A stretch of 64,000 bases of DNA, taken from assembly GCF_002909235.1 (NCBI RefSeq), contig NZ_PHQQ01000001.1, positions 1 through 64,000 of the forward strand, given 5' to 3'. The notes beneath the pieces were generated by a model. The model did not search any database. It had not been told where the DNA came from and worked only from the letters and a program-made list of their open reading frames with translations. Each line of letters begins with the position of its first letter. Position 1 is the first letter of the stretch. The translations under genes and the position numbers were made by a program. Origin of the DNA: Arenibacter catalasegens (GTDB lineage: Bacteria > Bacteroidota > Bacteroidia > Flavobacteriales > Flavobacteriaceae). This document shows, one piece after another, positions 8,561 through 16,010 of the stretch.

Positions 8561-9781
8561 TTACATATTATCAACTATAGCTTTCCCAAATTCAGAACAT
8601 TTAAGTAGCATGGCATCTTCCATTAATCTTTCGAAATCATAGGTGACGGTTTTGTTATGAATAGCGCCTTTCAATCCTTTAACTATAAGGTCTGCGGCTT
8701 CTTGCCAACCTAAATATTCCAACATCATTACGCCGGAAAGGATTTCGGAAGATGGATTCACCTTATCTTGATCTTTGTATTTGGGCGCTGTACCATGTGT
8801 TGCTTCAAATATGGAAACTCCCGTTTTATAATTTATGTTTGCCCCCGGTGCAATTCCTATCCCACCCACAATCGCAGCCAAAGCATCAGAAATGTAATCC
8901 CCATTTAAGTTTAAGGTTGCAATAATATCATATTGTTCAGGTCTCAAAATAATTTGTTGCAAAAAAGCATCGGCAATGACATCTTTTATAATTAGTTGAT
9001 GTCCACCGTTATCAATAACCTGCCAAGGACCACCTTCATAATCTTTCGCGGAAAATTCATCTATGGCCAACTGATAGCCCCATTCTTTGAATTTGCCTTC
9101 GGTATATTTCATTATATTACCTTTATGAACGATAGTTACCGAATCTTTTTTATGTTCAATAGCATATTGAATCGCAGCTCTTACCAAACGCTCTGTTCCT
9201 TCTTTTGAAACGGGTTTAATTCCAATAGATACGGTATCGGGAAAGCGAATGGCAGTTACACCCATCTCATTGATTAAAAAGTTTTTTACTTTTTCAAGTT
9301 CAGGTGTACCATTCATCCATTCAATGCCCGCGTAAATATCTTCAGTGTTTTCCCTAAAAATGACCATATCTACTTTTTCGGGATTTTTCACAGGGGAGGG
9401 TACGCCTTCATACCATTTAACGGGTCTAACACAAGCATATAAATCAAGTTGTTGTCGTAAAGCCACATTAAGGGACCGCATTCCACCACCTATTGGTGTC
9501 GTTAATGGCCCTTTAATGGCCACAAGGTATTTCTTAATGCTTTTAATAGTATCTTCTGGTAACCACTCCCCTGTTTTCTCAAAAGCCTTTTCACCTGCAT
9601 ATACTTCTTTCCATTTAATTTCTCTGTAATCACCATATGCTTTCTTAATAGCAGCATCAATTACCATTTTAGTGGCTTTCCAAATATCTGGACCAGTCCC
9701 GTCACCTTCAATAAAAGGAATAATTGGTTTATTTGGCACATGCAGCTTTCCATTAACAAGACTAATTTTACTTTCATTCAT
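8561..9781 (-). CDS. icd: NADP-dependent isocitrate dehydrogenase
   Basis: The 406-residue enzyme is of the E. coli homodimeric type and makes 2-oxoglutarate, CO2 and NADPH in the TCA cycle. The substrate loop SLNVALRQ (with the Ser that AceK phosphorylates in E. coli), the metal-binding Asp region, and [15 protein letters not shown] with the Lys-Tyr pair typical of NADP use are all visible. The start at 9781 was chosen because [11 protein letters not shown] begins the family N-terminus; an upstream in-frame ATG (9820) adds 13 unlike residues. A strong palindrome (9831-9854) lies 50 bases upstream, shared with the divergent Crp/Fnr gene. Confidence 0.95.
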   Translation of the reverse strand: MNESKISLVNGKLHVPNKPIIPFIEGDGTGPDIWKATKMVIDAAIKKAYGDYREIKWKEVYAGEKAFEKTGEWLPEDTIKSIKKYLVAIKGPLTTPIGGGMRSLNVALRQQLDLYACVRPVKWYEGVPSPVKNPEKVDMVIFRENTEDIYAGIEWMNGTPELEKVKNFLINEMGVTAIRFPDTVSIGIKPVSKEGTERLVRAAIQYAIEHKKDSVTIVHKGNIMKYTEGKFKEWGYQLAIDEFSAKDYEGGPWQVIDNGGHQLIIKDVIADAFLQQIILRPEQYDIIATLNLNGDYISDALAAIVGGIGIAPGANINYKTGVSIFEATHGTAPKYKDQDKVNPSSEILSGVMMLEYLGWQEAADLIVKGLKGAIHNKTVTYDFERLMEDAMLLKCSEFGKAIVDNM

Positions 9782-9830
9782 ATTGTAAACTAAGTTAAAT
9801 TGAATACAAATGTACAACAAATGTTAATTT

Positions 9831-9854
9831 AAAACATAACAAATGTTATGTTTT
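9831..9854. promoter_or_regulatory. Palindromic operator between icd and Crp/Fnr gene
   Basis: Ten-base arms AAAACATAAC and GTTATGTTTT flank a 4-base centre. The symmetric core ATAAC-N4-GTTAT is a plausible Crp/Fnr-family site. It lies 50 bases from the icd start and 29 bases from the divergent regulator start, so it could control both. Confidence 0.6.
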
Positions 9855-9882
9855 TATGTGCTATTTATTATATATTTGACCG

Positions 9883-10575
9883 ATGAAAAATTTCTATTCC
9901 CAATTTGATTTTCAAAGTGAACAACTTTTTGAGGTATTAACCTCTGAGGAAAAAAAGTTAGTATATGATACTATGGAGCCATTGATCATCAAGAAAGGGG
10001 GACTCTTGTTTTATGAAGAAGGTGTCCCTACCGGTATCTTTCAAATTAAAAAAGGAAAAGCAAAAAAGTTCAAGCGCGGTTTTTCTGGAATAGAACAAAT
10101 TTTTTATATCTACACGACTGGCGATGTATTAGGGTATCACGCTTTATTTGGAGAAGAGCGTTATCAAGATTCCTGTGAAGCATTGGAAGATCTGGAAGTG
10201 AATTTTATAGCTAAGGATGTCTTTTTTAAGTTGTTATTGGATATTCCCGCTTTGCAACGCACTTTTATAAAAAATATAGGTCATGAGTTTGGCGTTCTAG
10301 CCAATATTATTGCTGTACTTGCCCAAAAAAATCTTAATGCACGATTGGCTATTAACTTGCTCATTTTAGAAAATAGATTCCAAAAGCATTATAAATCAGC
10401 TGGTATTGATTTAACAAGAGAAGATTTGGCCAATATTATTGGCACTTCACCAGAAAGTTTGGGTAGGAGCCTAAAACAGTTTAAGGATGAAGGGGTAATT
10501 GAAATAGATAAAAGAGTTATTTATATAAAAAATAGGGATATAATATTTGAACTGTTGAATATTGACTTGAGCTAG
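9883..10575 (+). CDS. Crp/Fnr-family transcriptional regulator (second copy)
   Basis: The protein has 230 residues with a cNMP-binding-like beta roll (about 20-140), a dimer helix and a winged HTH whose recognition helix reads ESLGRSL. There is no N-terminal Cys cluster. It is divergent from icd and shares the palindrome at 9831-9854, so autoregulation and control of icd are likely. It resembles the regulator at 4289-4969 in layout and in phrases such as FGVLANIIAVLAQ against FSVLANLMAVLSQ, so the two are old paralogues. Confidence 0.88.
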   Translation: MKNFYSQFDFQSEQLFEVLTSEEKKLVYDTMEPLIIKKGGLLFYEEGVPTGIFQIKKGKAKKFKRGFSGIEQIFYIYTTGDVLGYHALFGEERYQDSCEALEDLEVNFIAKDVFFKLLLDIPALQRTFIKNIGHEFGVLANIIAVLAQKNLNARLAINLLILENRFQKHYKSAGIDLTREDLANIIGTSPESLGRSLKQFKDEGVIEIDKRVIYIKNRDIIFELLNIDLS

Positions 10576-10666
10576 TGACATTGTGTACGCTCAAGTGCCT
10601 CGCTGTATTAATAATTAGGAACCAGTCCAGGATTACCCCACTCCGTTCGGTGAACCTATTTAGTGG

Positions 10667-10731
10667 GTCGGGGCTCAAGGAAATCCGACACAGGCTAACG
10701 CCTGTCGCCTTTTTTGTTTTCCGCTGCTTAA
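10667..10731 (+). repeat. Repeat R2, terminator-like module
   Basis: This is the second copy of the module at 4191-4255 (51 of 65 bases equal). ACAGGC-TAAC-GCCTGT at 10690-10705 folds and is followed by CGCC and a TTTTTT run, so it probably terminates the Crp/Fnr gene. The tail GTTTTCCGCTGC also pairs with GCAGTGGAAAAC near 10750, giving a second possible fold. Confidence 0.55.
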
Positions 10732-10762
10732 CCACCTAGTGGTACTACGCAGTGGAAAACAA

Positions 10763-10792
10763 AAAATCCGATCACATCTGTGATCGGATTTT
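10763..10792. terminator. Terminator hairpin next to the tRNA-Pro fragment
   Basis: AAAATCCGATCACA (10763-10776) pairs perfectly with 10779-10792 around two bases, and T/A runs on both sides allow termination either way. It directly precedes a 13-base copy of the tRNA-Pro 3' end. It therefore looks like the original downstream terminator of the tRNA before the integrase element entered. Confidence 0.7.
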
Positions 10793-10796
10793 CTTG

Positions 10797-10809
10797 GTCG
10801 GGGTGGCAG
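10797..10809. repeat. Putative att site, left copy (tRNA-Pro 3' end fragment)
   Basis: The 13 bases GTCGGGGTGGCAG are identical to 12896-12908, which cover the 3' end of the tRNA-Pro gene. The recombinase gene lies between the two copies. This fits site-specific integration into the tRNA 3' end, with the intact gene restored on the right. Confidence 0.55.
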
Positions 10810-11480
10810 AATGTTCTAAAGCCACACTATATATTTATAAATCAAGTAGTTACAATTTATTAATTAAGCTGGGTAACCGAAAAGGTAACATATTTGTTAT
10901 GACATTTTGTTTTATTTTGATACTAAGATAATGATTTTACTCCTAGTGTTTTTAATAGCATCATTAAGATATGAAGTATGTTTTCTAAAAATTGGCTAAT
11001 GAAAAAAAAAAAGAATTAATTGTTAATTGGAAGTTCATAAGTAATATGGATAGTATAAAACTAAAGGTTTTCTATGAAATAAAATCCCCAAATCTTACCA
11101 TAACTAACTTACGCATGGATCCTGTTGGATTTCTTTAGTGTTCGGGTTGATAAGCGTTAAAAAGAAATCCAACTGGGCGTAACTACTTTTTGATCTGTAC
11201 TCTTTTTACTTTGCGACCGTCGGGAGTAAAGCAAGTTTGTTTTTGTGGCAACAAAAACACATCTTGCGCCTTCTGACCAAGTCCTTTTTTTAGCACTGCC
11301 ATAAGTTTCTTTTTGATGGCTTTAAAACTAGGCTATTTCATCAGTTCATTGCTTTTACCAGTAGTGTGATTTTTTCGAGTTTTCCGGTATTCTGATAACG
11401 ATAGTATAGTTGTTATTCTTTTCTTCATTAGCCTCTTTTATTTCAACACGGACTTTTCAAAATAGTCATATACTTATCAC
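10810..11480. other. Gene-poor remnant inside the integrase element
   Basis: No full gene is visible in these 670 bases. One copy of a GGTAACCGAAAAGG motif lies at 10872-10890. On the minus strand 11183-11302 could encode a 39-residue basic peptide (frame open further upstream) that may be a decayed piece of a mobile-element gene. An imperfect long hairpin occupies 11109-11182. The stretch looks like a decayed cargo region. Confidence 0.4.
11109..11182. repeat. Compound inverted repeat
   Basis: Outer arms TTACGC (11109-11114) and GCGTAA (11177-11182) enclose perfect 12-base arms TTGGATTTCTTT (11125-11136) and its complement (11161-11172) with a 24-base loop. It could be a terminator-like fold or the mark of a small non-autonomous element. 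Confidence 0.45.
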
Positions 11481-12692
11481 CTATTCGTTAATTAAAAAGC
11501 TTTGCTCTAACTTTTGCATATCCTCACTTACCTTTCTTTCAATGACTTTGGCATAAATCTGGGTTGTCGATATTTTGGAATGACCTAATAATTTAGATAC
11601 TGTTTCTATAGGTACTCCATTACTCAAAGTGACCGTTGTAGCAAAAGTATGCCTGGCGATGTGAAAAGTTATATTTTTAGTTATTCCGCATACGTCTGCT
11701 ATTTCTTTTAAATATGAATTTAGCTTTTGATTCGATATCATTGGAAAAAGTCGATCCTTTATTATTGATTCTGGATGGGCTTCATATTTTTTGATGATGC
11801 ACAGTGCTTTTGAGAGTATTGGGATTTTCATGGGTATACTAGTTTTTTCTCGCTCGGCATAAATCCATTGTTTTCCATCGATACCAGTGCATAAATTTTT
11901 AGTCGATAAATTCATCACATCCCCATAAGATAATCCTGTATAGCAACTAAAAACAAACAAATCTTTAATCAATTGTAATCTAGTAATGGTAAATAGTTTG
12001 TTTTCTATGGCTTGTAATTCTTGTAGCGTCAAATAGGTTCTTTCTTTCTTCTCGTATTTGGCTTCAAATTTTATAAAGGGATCTTTACTTAGCCATTCCA
12101 TTTTATAAGAAAGGCTAATCATTTTCCTTAGACGTTCTATGTGTTTCATGACCGTATTGTTTCCCATAGACTTTTGACCTCTTAAATAGCGTTCAAAATC
12201 GATAATAAACTTATAATTCAACTCGCTTAAGAACATATCGGTGGTGCTATGTTTTTGCTTTAGAAAAAGAAAAATATACTTGTGGGTAGTAAAGTAGTTC
12301 TTCTGTGTTCCCCAGCGGAGGGTAGATTTCATATGCTCGTTATGATACTTGATAATATCTGTGATTGCATACCTATTTTGATCTGTTCCTAAAAAGTGTG
12401 CTTTGAGAAGATTTGAAGTAACAAACTTTCTTTCTCTTTTAAGATTTTGATAGGCTTCAAAAAGTTGAGAATTGACTTGTTTAAGATAAGTATTGACTTT
12501 TTTGATGTCATCACTTAATCCTTTTAATCGATTCTTCTTTGCATCCCAATCTGAAATTAAGATTTTTTGCTTTAATGAGAGCTCTGCTCTTTTACCATCT
12601 ATGGTAATTCTAGCATAAAGAGGTGCTTCTCCGTTTTTGGCACTGGCAAGTTTTAGCCAAAACAGAATACTGAAGGTGTTTAAAGTTTTCAT
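11481..12692 (-). CDS. Tyrosine recombinase / integrase, IntDOT-like
   Basis: The 403-residue protein has an N-terminal arm-binding domain (about 1-100), a SAM-like core-binding domain (about 105-210) and a catalytic domain. Catalytic segments seen are HIARHTF (His-x-x-Arg), LLGHSK (His) and QIYAKV (nucleophile Tyr). The usual first Arg is replaced by Ser in TGLSYGDV, as known for the Bacteroides integrase IntDOT. The gene lies 204 bases from the 3' end of tRNA-Pro and reads away from it. GGTAACCGAA motifs near both ends of the element are candidate arm-type sites. It is the only intact gene of the element. Confidence 0.92.
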   Translation of the reverse strand: MKTLNTFSILFWLKLASAKNGEAPLYARITIDGKRAELSLKQKILISDWDAKKNRLKGLSDDIKKVNTYLKQVNSQLFEAYQNLKRERKFVTSNLLKAHFLGTDQNRYAITDIIKYHNEHMKSTLRWGTQKNYFTTHKYIFLFLKQKHSTTDMFLSELNYKFIIDFERYLRGQKSMGNNTVMKHIERLRKMISLSYKMEWLSKDPFIKFEAKYEKKERTYLTLQELQAIENKLFTITRLQLIKDLFVFSCYTGLSYGDVMNLSTKNLCTGIDGKQWIYAEREKTSIPMKIPILSKALCIIKKYEAHPESIIKDRLFPMISNQKLNSYLKEIADVCGITKNITFHIARHTFATTVTLSNGVPIETVSKLLGHSKISTTQIYAKVIERKVSEDMQKLEQSFLINE

Positions 12693-12740
12693 ACGTTTTT
12701 GTTTTAAAAATTGAACATTAAAACAAAAGTCAAATCAATA

Positions 12741-12793
12741 CATTCGGTTACCTTTTTTATACATTTTAGGACTTGGTAACCGAATAGGTCACA
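12741..12793. repeat. Candidate arm-type recombinase sites
   Basis: GGTAACCGAATG lies on the minus strand at 12741-12752. A 19-base GGTAACCGAATAGGTCACA at 12775-12793 matches 10872-10890 at 17 of 19 bases. Copies sit just inside both putative att sites, as arm-type sites of tyrosine recombinases do; the function is inferred. Confidence 0.45.
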
Positions 12794-12895
12794 TTTTTAA
12801 TCAAATCAAACCAAATTAAATGATAGCCTTAAAACTACAAAAGCTTGATAATCATACGATTACCAAGCTTTTGTTGCTATTTGATTTACTAAAAA

Positions 12896-12908
12896 GTCGG
12901 GGTGGCAG
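12896..12908. repeat. Putative att site, right copy (within tRNA-Pro)
   Basis: This is the right copy of the 13-base repeat at 10797-10809. It overlaps the 3' acceptor and T-arm bases of the intact tRNA-Pro gene. Confidence 0.55.
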
Positions 12909-12971
12909 GATTCGAACCTGCGACCTCCGCGTCCCAAACGCGGCGCGATAACCGGGCTACGCTACACCCCG
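12897..12971 (-). tRNA. tRNA-Pro (anticodon TGG)
   Basis: The minus strand folds as a complete tRNA. The acceptor stem CGGGGTG pairs with CACCCCG, followed by discriminator A. The anticodon arm is CCGCG-TTTGGGA-CGCGG with anticodon TGG, and the T arm has loop TTCGAAT. CCA is not encoded. The gene is the intact member of a local set of three tRNA-Pro-like sequences and is the presumed integration target of the recombinase element at 10797-12908. Confidence 0.96.
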
Positions 12972-12995
12972 AACTAGTTATCTATTTTCTTTCCT

Positions 12996-13094
12996 GGGGT
13001 GGTCACGCCCTAAGCGTGACGACCTCCTCGTCCCAAATATTTTGTTTTAATGACCGGGCGAAACCTCACTTGCCTTCGGAGTGTTATCCCCGAA
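12996..13094 (-). pseudogene. Altered tRNA-Pro-like copy with substituted arms (copy 2)
   Basis: Read on the minus strand it keeps the tRNA start TTCGGGG, CCCGGT of the D arm, TTTGGGAC of the anticodon loop, GAGGTCG and a CCACCCC end. The T arm is replaced exactly by hairpin TCACGC-N5-GCGTGA (13003-13019). The D arm carries an imperfect palindromic insertion, and the anticodon stem is destroyed (AT-rich). The 5' half forms the last ~15 codons of the GIY-YIG gene. It cannot be a functional tRNA. Confidence 0.7.
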
Positions 13095-13322
13095 ATGGTC
13101 ATCTATATAACGTTTTGCTCTTCTTTTCTTTATCCTGTGTTCTAAAACAATTGCTTCCGAACGCGACAAGACCTCAATTTGCAAAACTAACACCCAAGGC
13201 GCTCCACCCTTTGTAGAAGGAACAACACCAAGGTTATGTCTTATCAATCTTTTTCTAATATCAGCAGTTTGACCTACGTAATATCTTGAACGTTTTTCGC
13301 TATATAAAATATAAACGAACAT
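13047..13322 (-). CDS. GIY-YIG nuclease family protein between tRNA-Pro-like copies
   Basis: The protein has 91 residues. A GIY-YIG domain is seen with FVYILYS and YYVGQT at the N-terminus, the conserved Arg in DIRKRL, and a probable catalytic Glu in IVLEHRIKKR. This is the small single-domain YhbQ/UPF0213-like type, related to UvrC and homing nucleases. The start is 15 bases after the 3' end of tRNA-like copy 3. The normal family end is reached near residue 76, and the last ~15 residues are encoded by tRNA-like copy 2. The gene lies in the same direction as tRNA-Ser upstream and tRNA-Pro downstream, so it may depend on tRNA promoters. Confidence 0.85.
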   Translation of the reverse strand: MFVYILYSEKRSRYYVGQTADIRKRLIRHNLGVVPSTKGGAPWVLVLQIEVLSRSEAIVLEHRIKKRRAKRYIDDHFGDNTPKASEVSPGH

Positions 13323-13336
13323 ATACTATCTTTCTT

Positions 13337-13452
13337 AGAGTGGTCACGCCCAAATCGCGACGACCTCCGCGTCCCAAACGCGGCGCGATAATAACGCCTT
13401 GCGTTACAAACCGGGTGAGACCTGCCACGCCTCAGGCGTGGTACACCCCGAA
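13337..13452 (-). pseudogene. Altered tRNA-Pro-like copy with hairpin insertions (copy 3)
   Basis: A 30-base block (13361-13390) covering the anticodon arm and variable region is identical to the intact tRNA-Pro (12921-12950), and TTCGGGGTGTA and CCCGGTT of the 5' half are kept. Three foreign palindromes occupy the arms: CCACGCC-TCA-GGCGTGG (13425-13441), TAACGC-CTT-GCGTTA (13392-13406), and an imperfect TCACGC-type hairpin in the T-arm place (13344-13360). The acceptor 3' strand is mutated. It directly precedes the GIY-YIG gene. Confidence 0.72.
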
Positions 13453-13490
13453 ATGGCAAAACCATCTCTACATTACTACATTAAAAAAAG

Positions 13491-13578
13491 CGGAGAGACA
13501 GGGATTCGAACCCTGGGTACCCTTTTGGGGTACGACGATTTAGCAAACCGTTCCTTTCGGCCACTCAGGCACCTCTCC
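13491..13578 (-). tRNA. tRNA-Ser (anticodon GCT)
   Basis: This 88-base class II tRNA has acceptor GGAGAGG/CTCTCC-G, an anticodon loop with GCT, a long variable arm TACCC-CAAAA-GGGTA and T loop TTCGAAT. It is intact and lies upstream of the tRNA-Pro-like cluster on the same strand. Confidence 0.96.
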
Positions 13579-13723
13579 AGTAATTTTAAAGATCTTGCAT
13601 TAAAAATGCGGTTGCAAATGTACTTTTTCATTCAGAAGAACGCAACAATTTTTTAATATTTTTTTCACTTCCTTTTGCTTATTGACCCTATCTTATTAAA
13701 CCTCAAACAATTCATAAAATCAA

Positions 13724-15772
13724 CTACTCTGGATATTCTACTCTTAAATGATAAATATTAATCAATTTTTGTTTTAAAATCTTCTTAATTGCCTCTATTT
13801 CCTTAAAAGTAATATTGGCATTTAAAAATTGATCAGCCTTAATTTGGCCCTCAATAATCTTTTCAACAAATTCATCAATTATCAAAAAAGTTGGATTTTT
13901 TAAACTCTTGGAAGCCGCTTCCACGGAATCCGCCATCATTAAAATGGCAGTTTCCTTCGAAAACGGAATAGGACCCGGATACCTAAAATCCTCTTCATTG
14001 ACCTCGCCTTCCAAAACCTCTTGCTTTTTGTAAAAATAAAAAACCAAAGAAGTACCATGGTGGGTCCTTATAAAATCTATTACACGGTCCGGAATCTTGT
14101 TTTTACGTGCAATTTCTATTCCCTCTATAACATGGTTGATTATTATGGCCGCTGCATCTATAGGTTCAAGATCGTCATGAGGGTTTACATTGGTAATCTG
14201 ATTTTCCGTAAAATAGGTTGGATTGTTCATTTTGCCAATATCATGATAAAGTGCCCCTACCCTAACCAACATAGCATTTGCTCCAATTTCATTGGCCGCT
14301 GCTTCCGCCAAATTGGCAACCTGTAAGGAATGATGAAACGTTCCAGGAGCCTTATTGGATAATTCCTTTAATAGTTTGGAATTGGTGTCGGATAATTCCA
14401 GCAGGGAAACATCGGAAACCAAACCAAATATCTTCTCATGAATATAAATCAAGGGCTGAACAAATAAGGTAATCATACCATTCAGGAAAAAATATCCAAA
14501 AGCCATCCAGTGTATATCATCCAAGTTGCCCTCGTGGATCATATGAAACGCAAAATAACCAACTATATAAATCAAAGTAATTTGGCCTACAGATATAAAT
14601 AAATTGGCCCTTTTATACAATTCCGACACCGACAAGATGGTAACAATTCCCGCCAAAGTCTGTAGAAAAATATATTCAAAACTGTTTGGCACTACAAAAC
14701 CTAAAATTAAAACGGTAAGTACATGAACAAAAAGCCCTAACCTGGCATCAAAAAAAGTTTTGAGCACCAAGGGTAGAATACACAAAGGAACCACAAAAAC
14801 ATACTCTACATTGTATTTCACCACCATTGTGGTCATAAACACCATGATTAGAATATTGACTACTATAAAGGTAACCTTGGTATTATCCTTAAAGATTTCC
14901 GGGCGATATTTTTTGAGAAAAAGAAAAAACATCATTAATACCATTGCCACCAATAAGGTGTACCCAAAAAGTATTAAGTATTGATTATTCTCTTCCCATA
15001 ACTCGGACTCAAATTCACTTTTCAGTGAATCCAACACCCTTAGGTCCTCTTCCTCTACTACCTCTCCCTTGGCTATAATAAGTTTGCCCTCATCTACATT
15101 GCCAATGGTATAGGAAATCTTGGAATATTCAGATTCCAACTCCTTGTTCGATAAATCGCTATCAAAACTTACATTGGGTTTAATAAAATTAAAGAACAAC
15201 TCCTGAAAGGAAGGTTCATAATCGGATAATCTAGTTTGCGTCAGTTTTTTTCTAATTACACTCTCTACATCCGATAAACTATAAACCTTGTCGAAATTCA
15301 ACCTTACAGCTTCATTATTCCTAACTAGGTACAGACTATTCTTATTACTTCTCCTCTCTATTTTGGATAAAATACCATTTGCATAGAGGTCTGTTAGAAC
15401 ATCTTTGGCCACACTCTTTATCCTTCCCAATTCGTATTTATCGAAAGAGGAGGAATTAAAGATCAAATTCAATTCGTTCTGTATTGTACTGTCTACCTCT
15501 GCTACTATGTTGGCATCATAATAATAGTAATCTATGTGATTGCTTTCTATTTTATCTCTTTCCTTAGTAATTTCATCCTCACTCTTATTTACCGAAAAAT
15601 CGAACGGAGCATAAAAATTATTGTATTGCCAAGGCTTGCCTTTCTGGTACTCATATTTAAACTTTCCTCCTTTAGGAAAAAAAAATACAATAAAGAAAAC
15701 AGCCAAGAAATATAAAAAATACTTATAAACTAGAGAATGATTTTTATAAAGCTTGTCCAAAAAAGTGCGCAT
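13724..15772 (-). CDS. PgpH-type HD-domain phosphodiesterase (7TM-HD)
   Basis: The ~682-residue protein has one N-terminal membrane helix, a large extracytoplasmic domain (about 45-270), seven membrane helices (about 275-460) and a C-terminal HD domain with FHHSLQVAN, YHDIGK and further His residues (HVIEG, THHG). This architecture is that of PgpH, a membrane phosphodiesterase that degrades cyclic di-AMP. The start at 15772 (MRTFLDKLY) is preferred over an in-frame ATG at 15793. It is divergent from the thiolase gene. It is likely a housekeeping signalling enzyme. Confidence 0.88.
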   Translation of the reverse strand: MRTFLDKLYKNHSLVYKYFLYFLAVFFIVFFFPKGGKFKYEYQKGKPWQYNNFYAPFDFSVNKSEDEITKERDKIESNHIDYYYYDANIVAEVDSTIQNELNLIFNSSSFDKYELGRIKSVAKDVLTDLYANGILSKIERRSNKNSLYLVRNNEAVRLNFDKVYSLSDVESVIRKKLTQTRLSDYEPSFQELFFNFIKPNVSFDSDLSNKELESEYSKISYTIGNVDEGKLIIAKGEVVEEEDLRVLDSLKSEFESELWEENNQYLILFGYTLLVAMVLMMFFLFLKKYRPEIFKDNTKVTFIVVNILIMVFMTTMVVKYNVEYVFVVPLCILPLVLKTFFDARLGLFVHVLTVLILGFVVPNSFEYIFLQTLAGIVTILSVSELYKRANLFISVGQITLIYIVGYFAFHMIHEGNLDDIHWMAFGYFFLNGMITLFVQPLIYIHEKIFGLVSDVSLLELSDTNSKLLKELSNKAPGTFHHSLQVANLAEAAANEIGANAMLVRVGALYHDIGKMNNPTYFTENQITNVNPHDDLEPIDAAAIIINHVIEGIEIARKNKIPDRVIDFIRTHHGTSLVFYFYKKQEVLEGEVNEEDFRYPGPIPFSKETAILMMADSVEAASKSLKNPTFLIIDEFVEKIIEGQIKADQFLNANITFKEIEAIKKILKQKLINIYHLRVEYPE

Positions 15773-16010
15773 ACGGAAAGTATATATAGTCAAAAATAGA
15801 AAAATATAAACTTATAATGACACTTTCCTTAAATAACACAGCAAAGCAAAAGAAACATTTATTAATTTATAAAGGACCGAAGCTTTTGTCCCCCAATTTA
15901 ACCCTCCGGAAATCACGCTGATAAATTCATAAAAAACTCGGAATATTACATCATTGCCCACCTCATTGCACATTAATTTATTAAATTCGCAAATAATAAA
16001 AATGAACTTG

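Noticed and set aside
10517-10735. 72-codon minus-strand frame over the end of the second Crp/Fnr gene
   Set aside because: It overlaps the regulator's 3' end and repeat R2, and no domain is visible.
12902-13216. 104-codon plus-strand frame with a protein-like start (MAGFEPATSASQ)
   Set aside because: It is the antisense reading of tRNA-Pro and the GIY-YIG gene; such MAGFEPATS peptides are a well-known artefact of tRNA genes.
13286-13656. Plus-strand frames of 85 codons ending with GETGIRTLG and similar
   Set aside because: They are antisense readings of tRNA-like copy 3 and tRNA-Ser.
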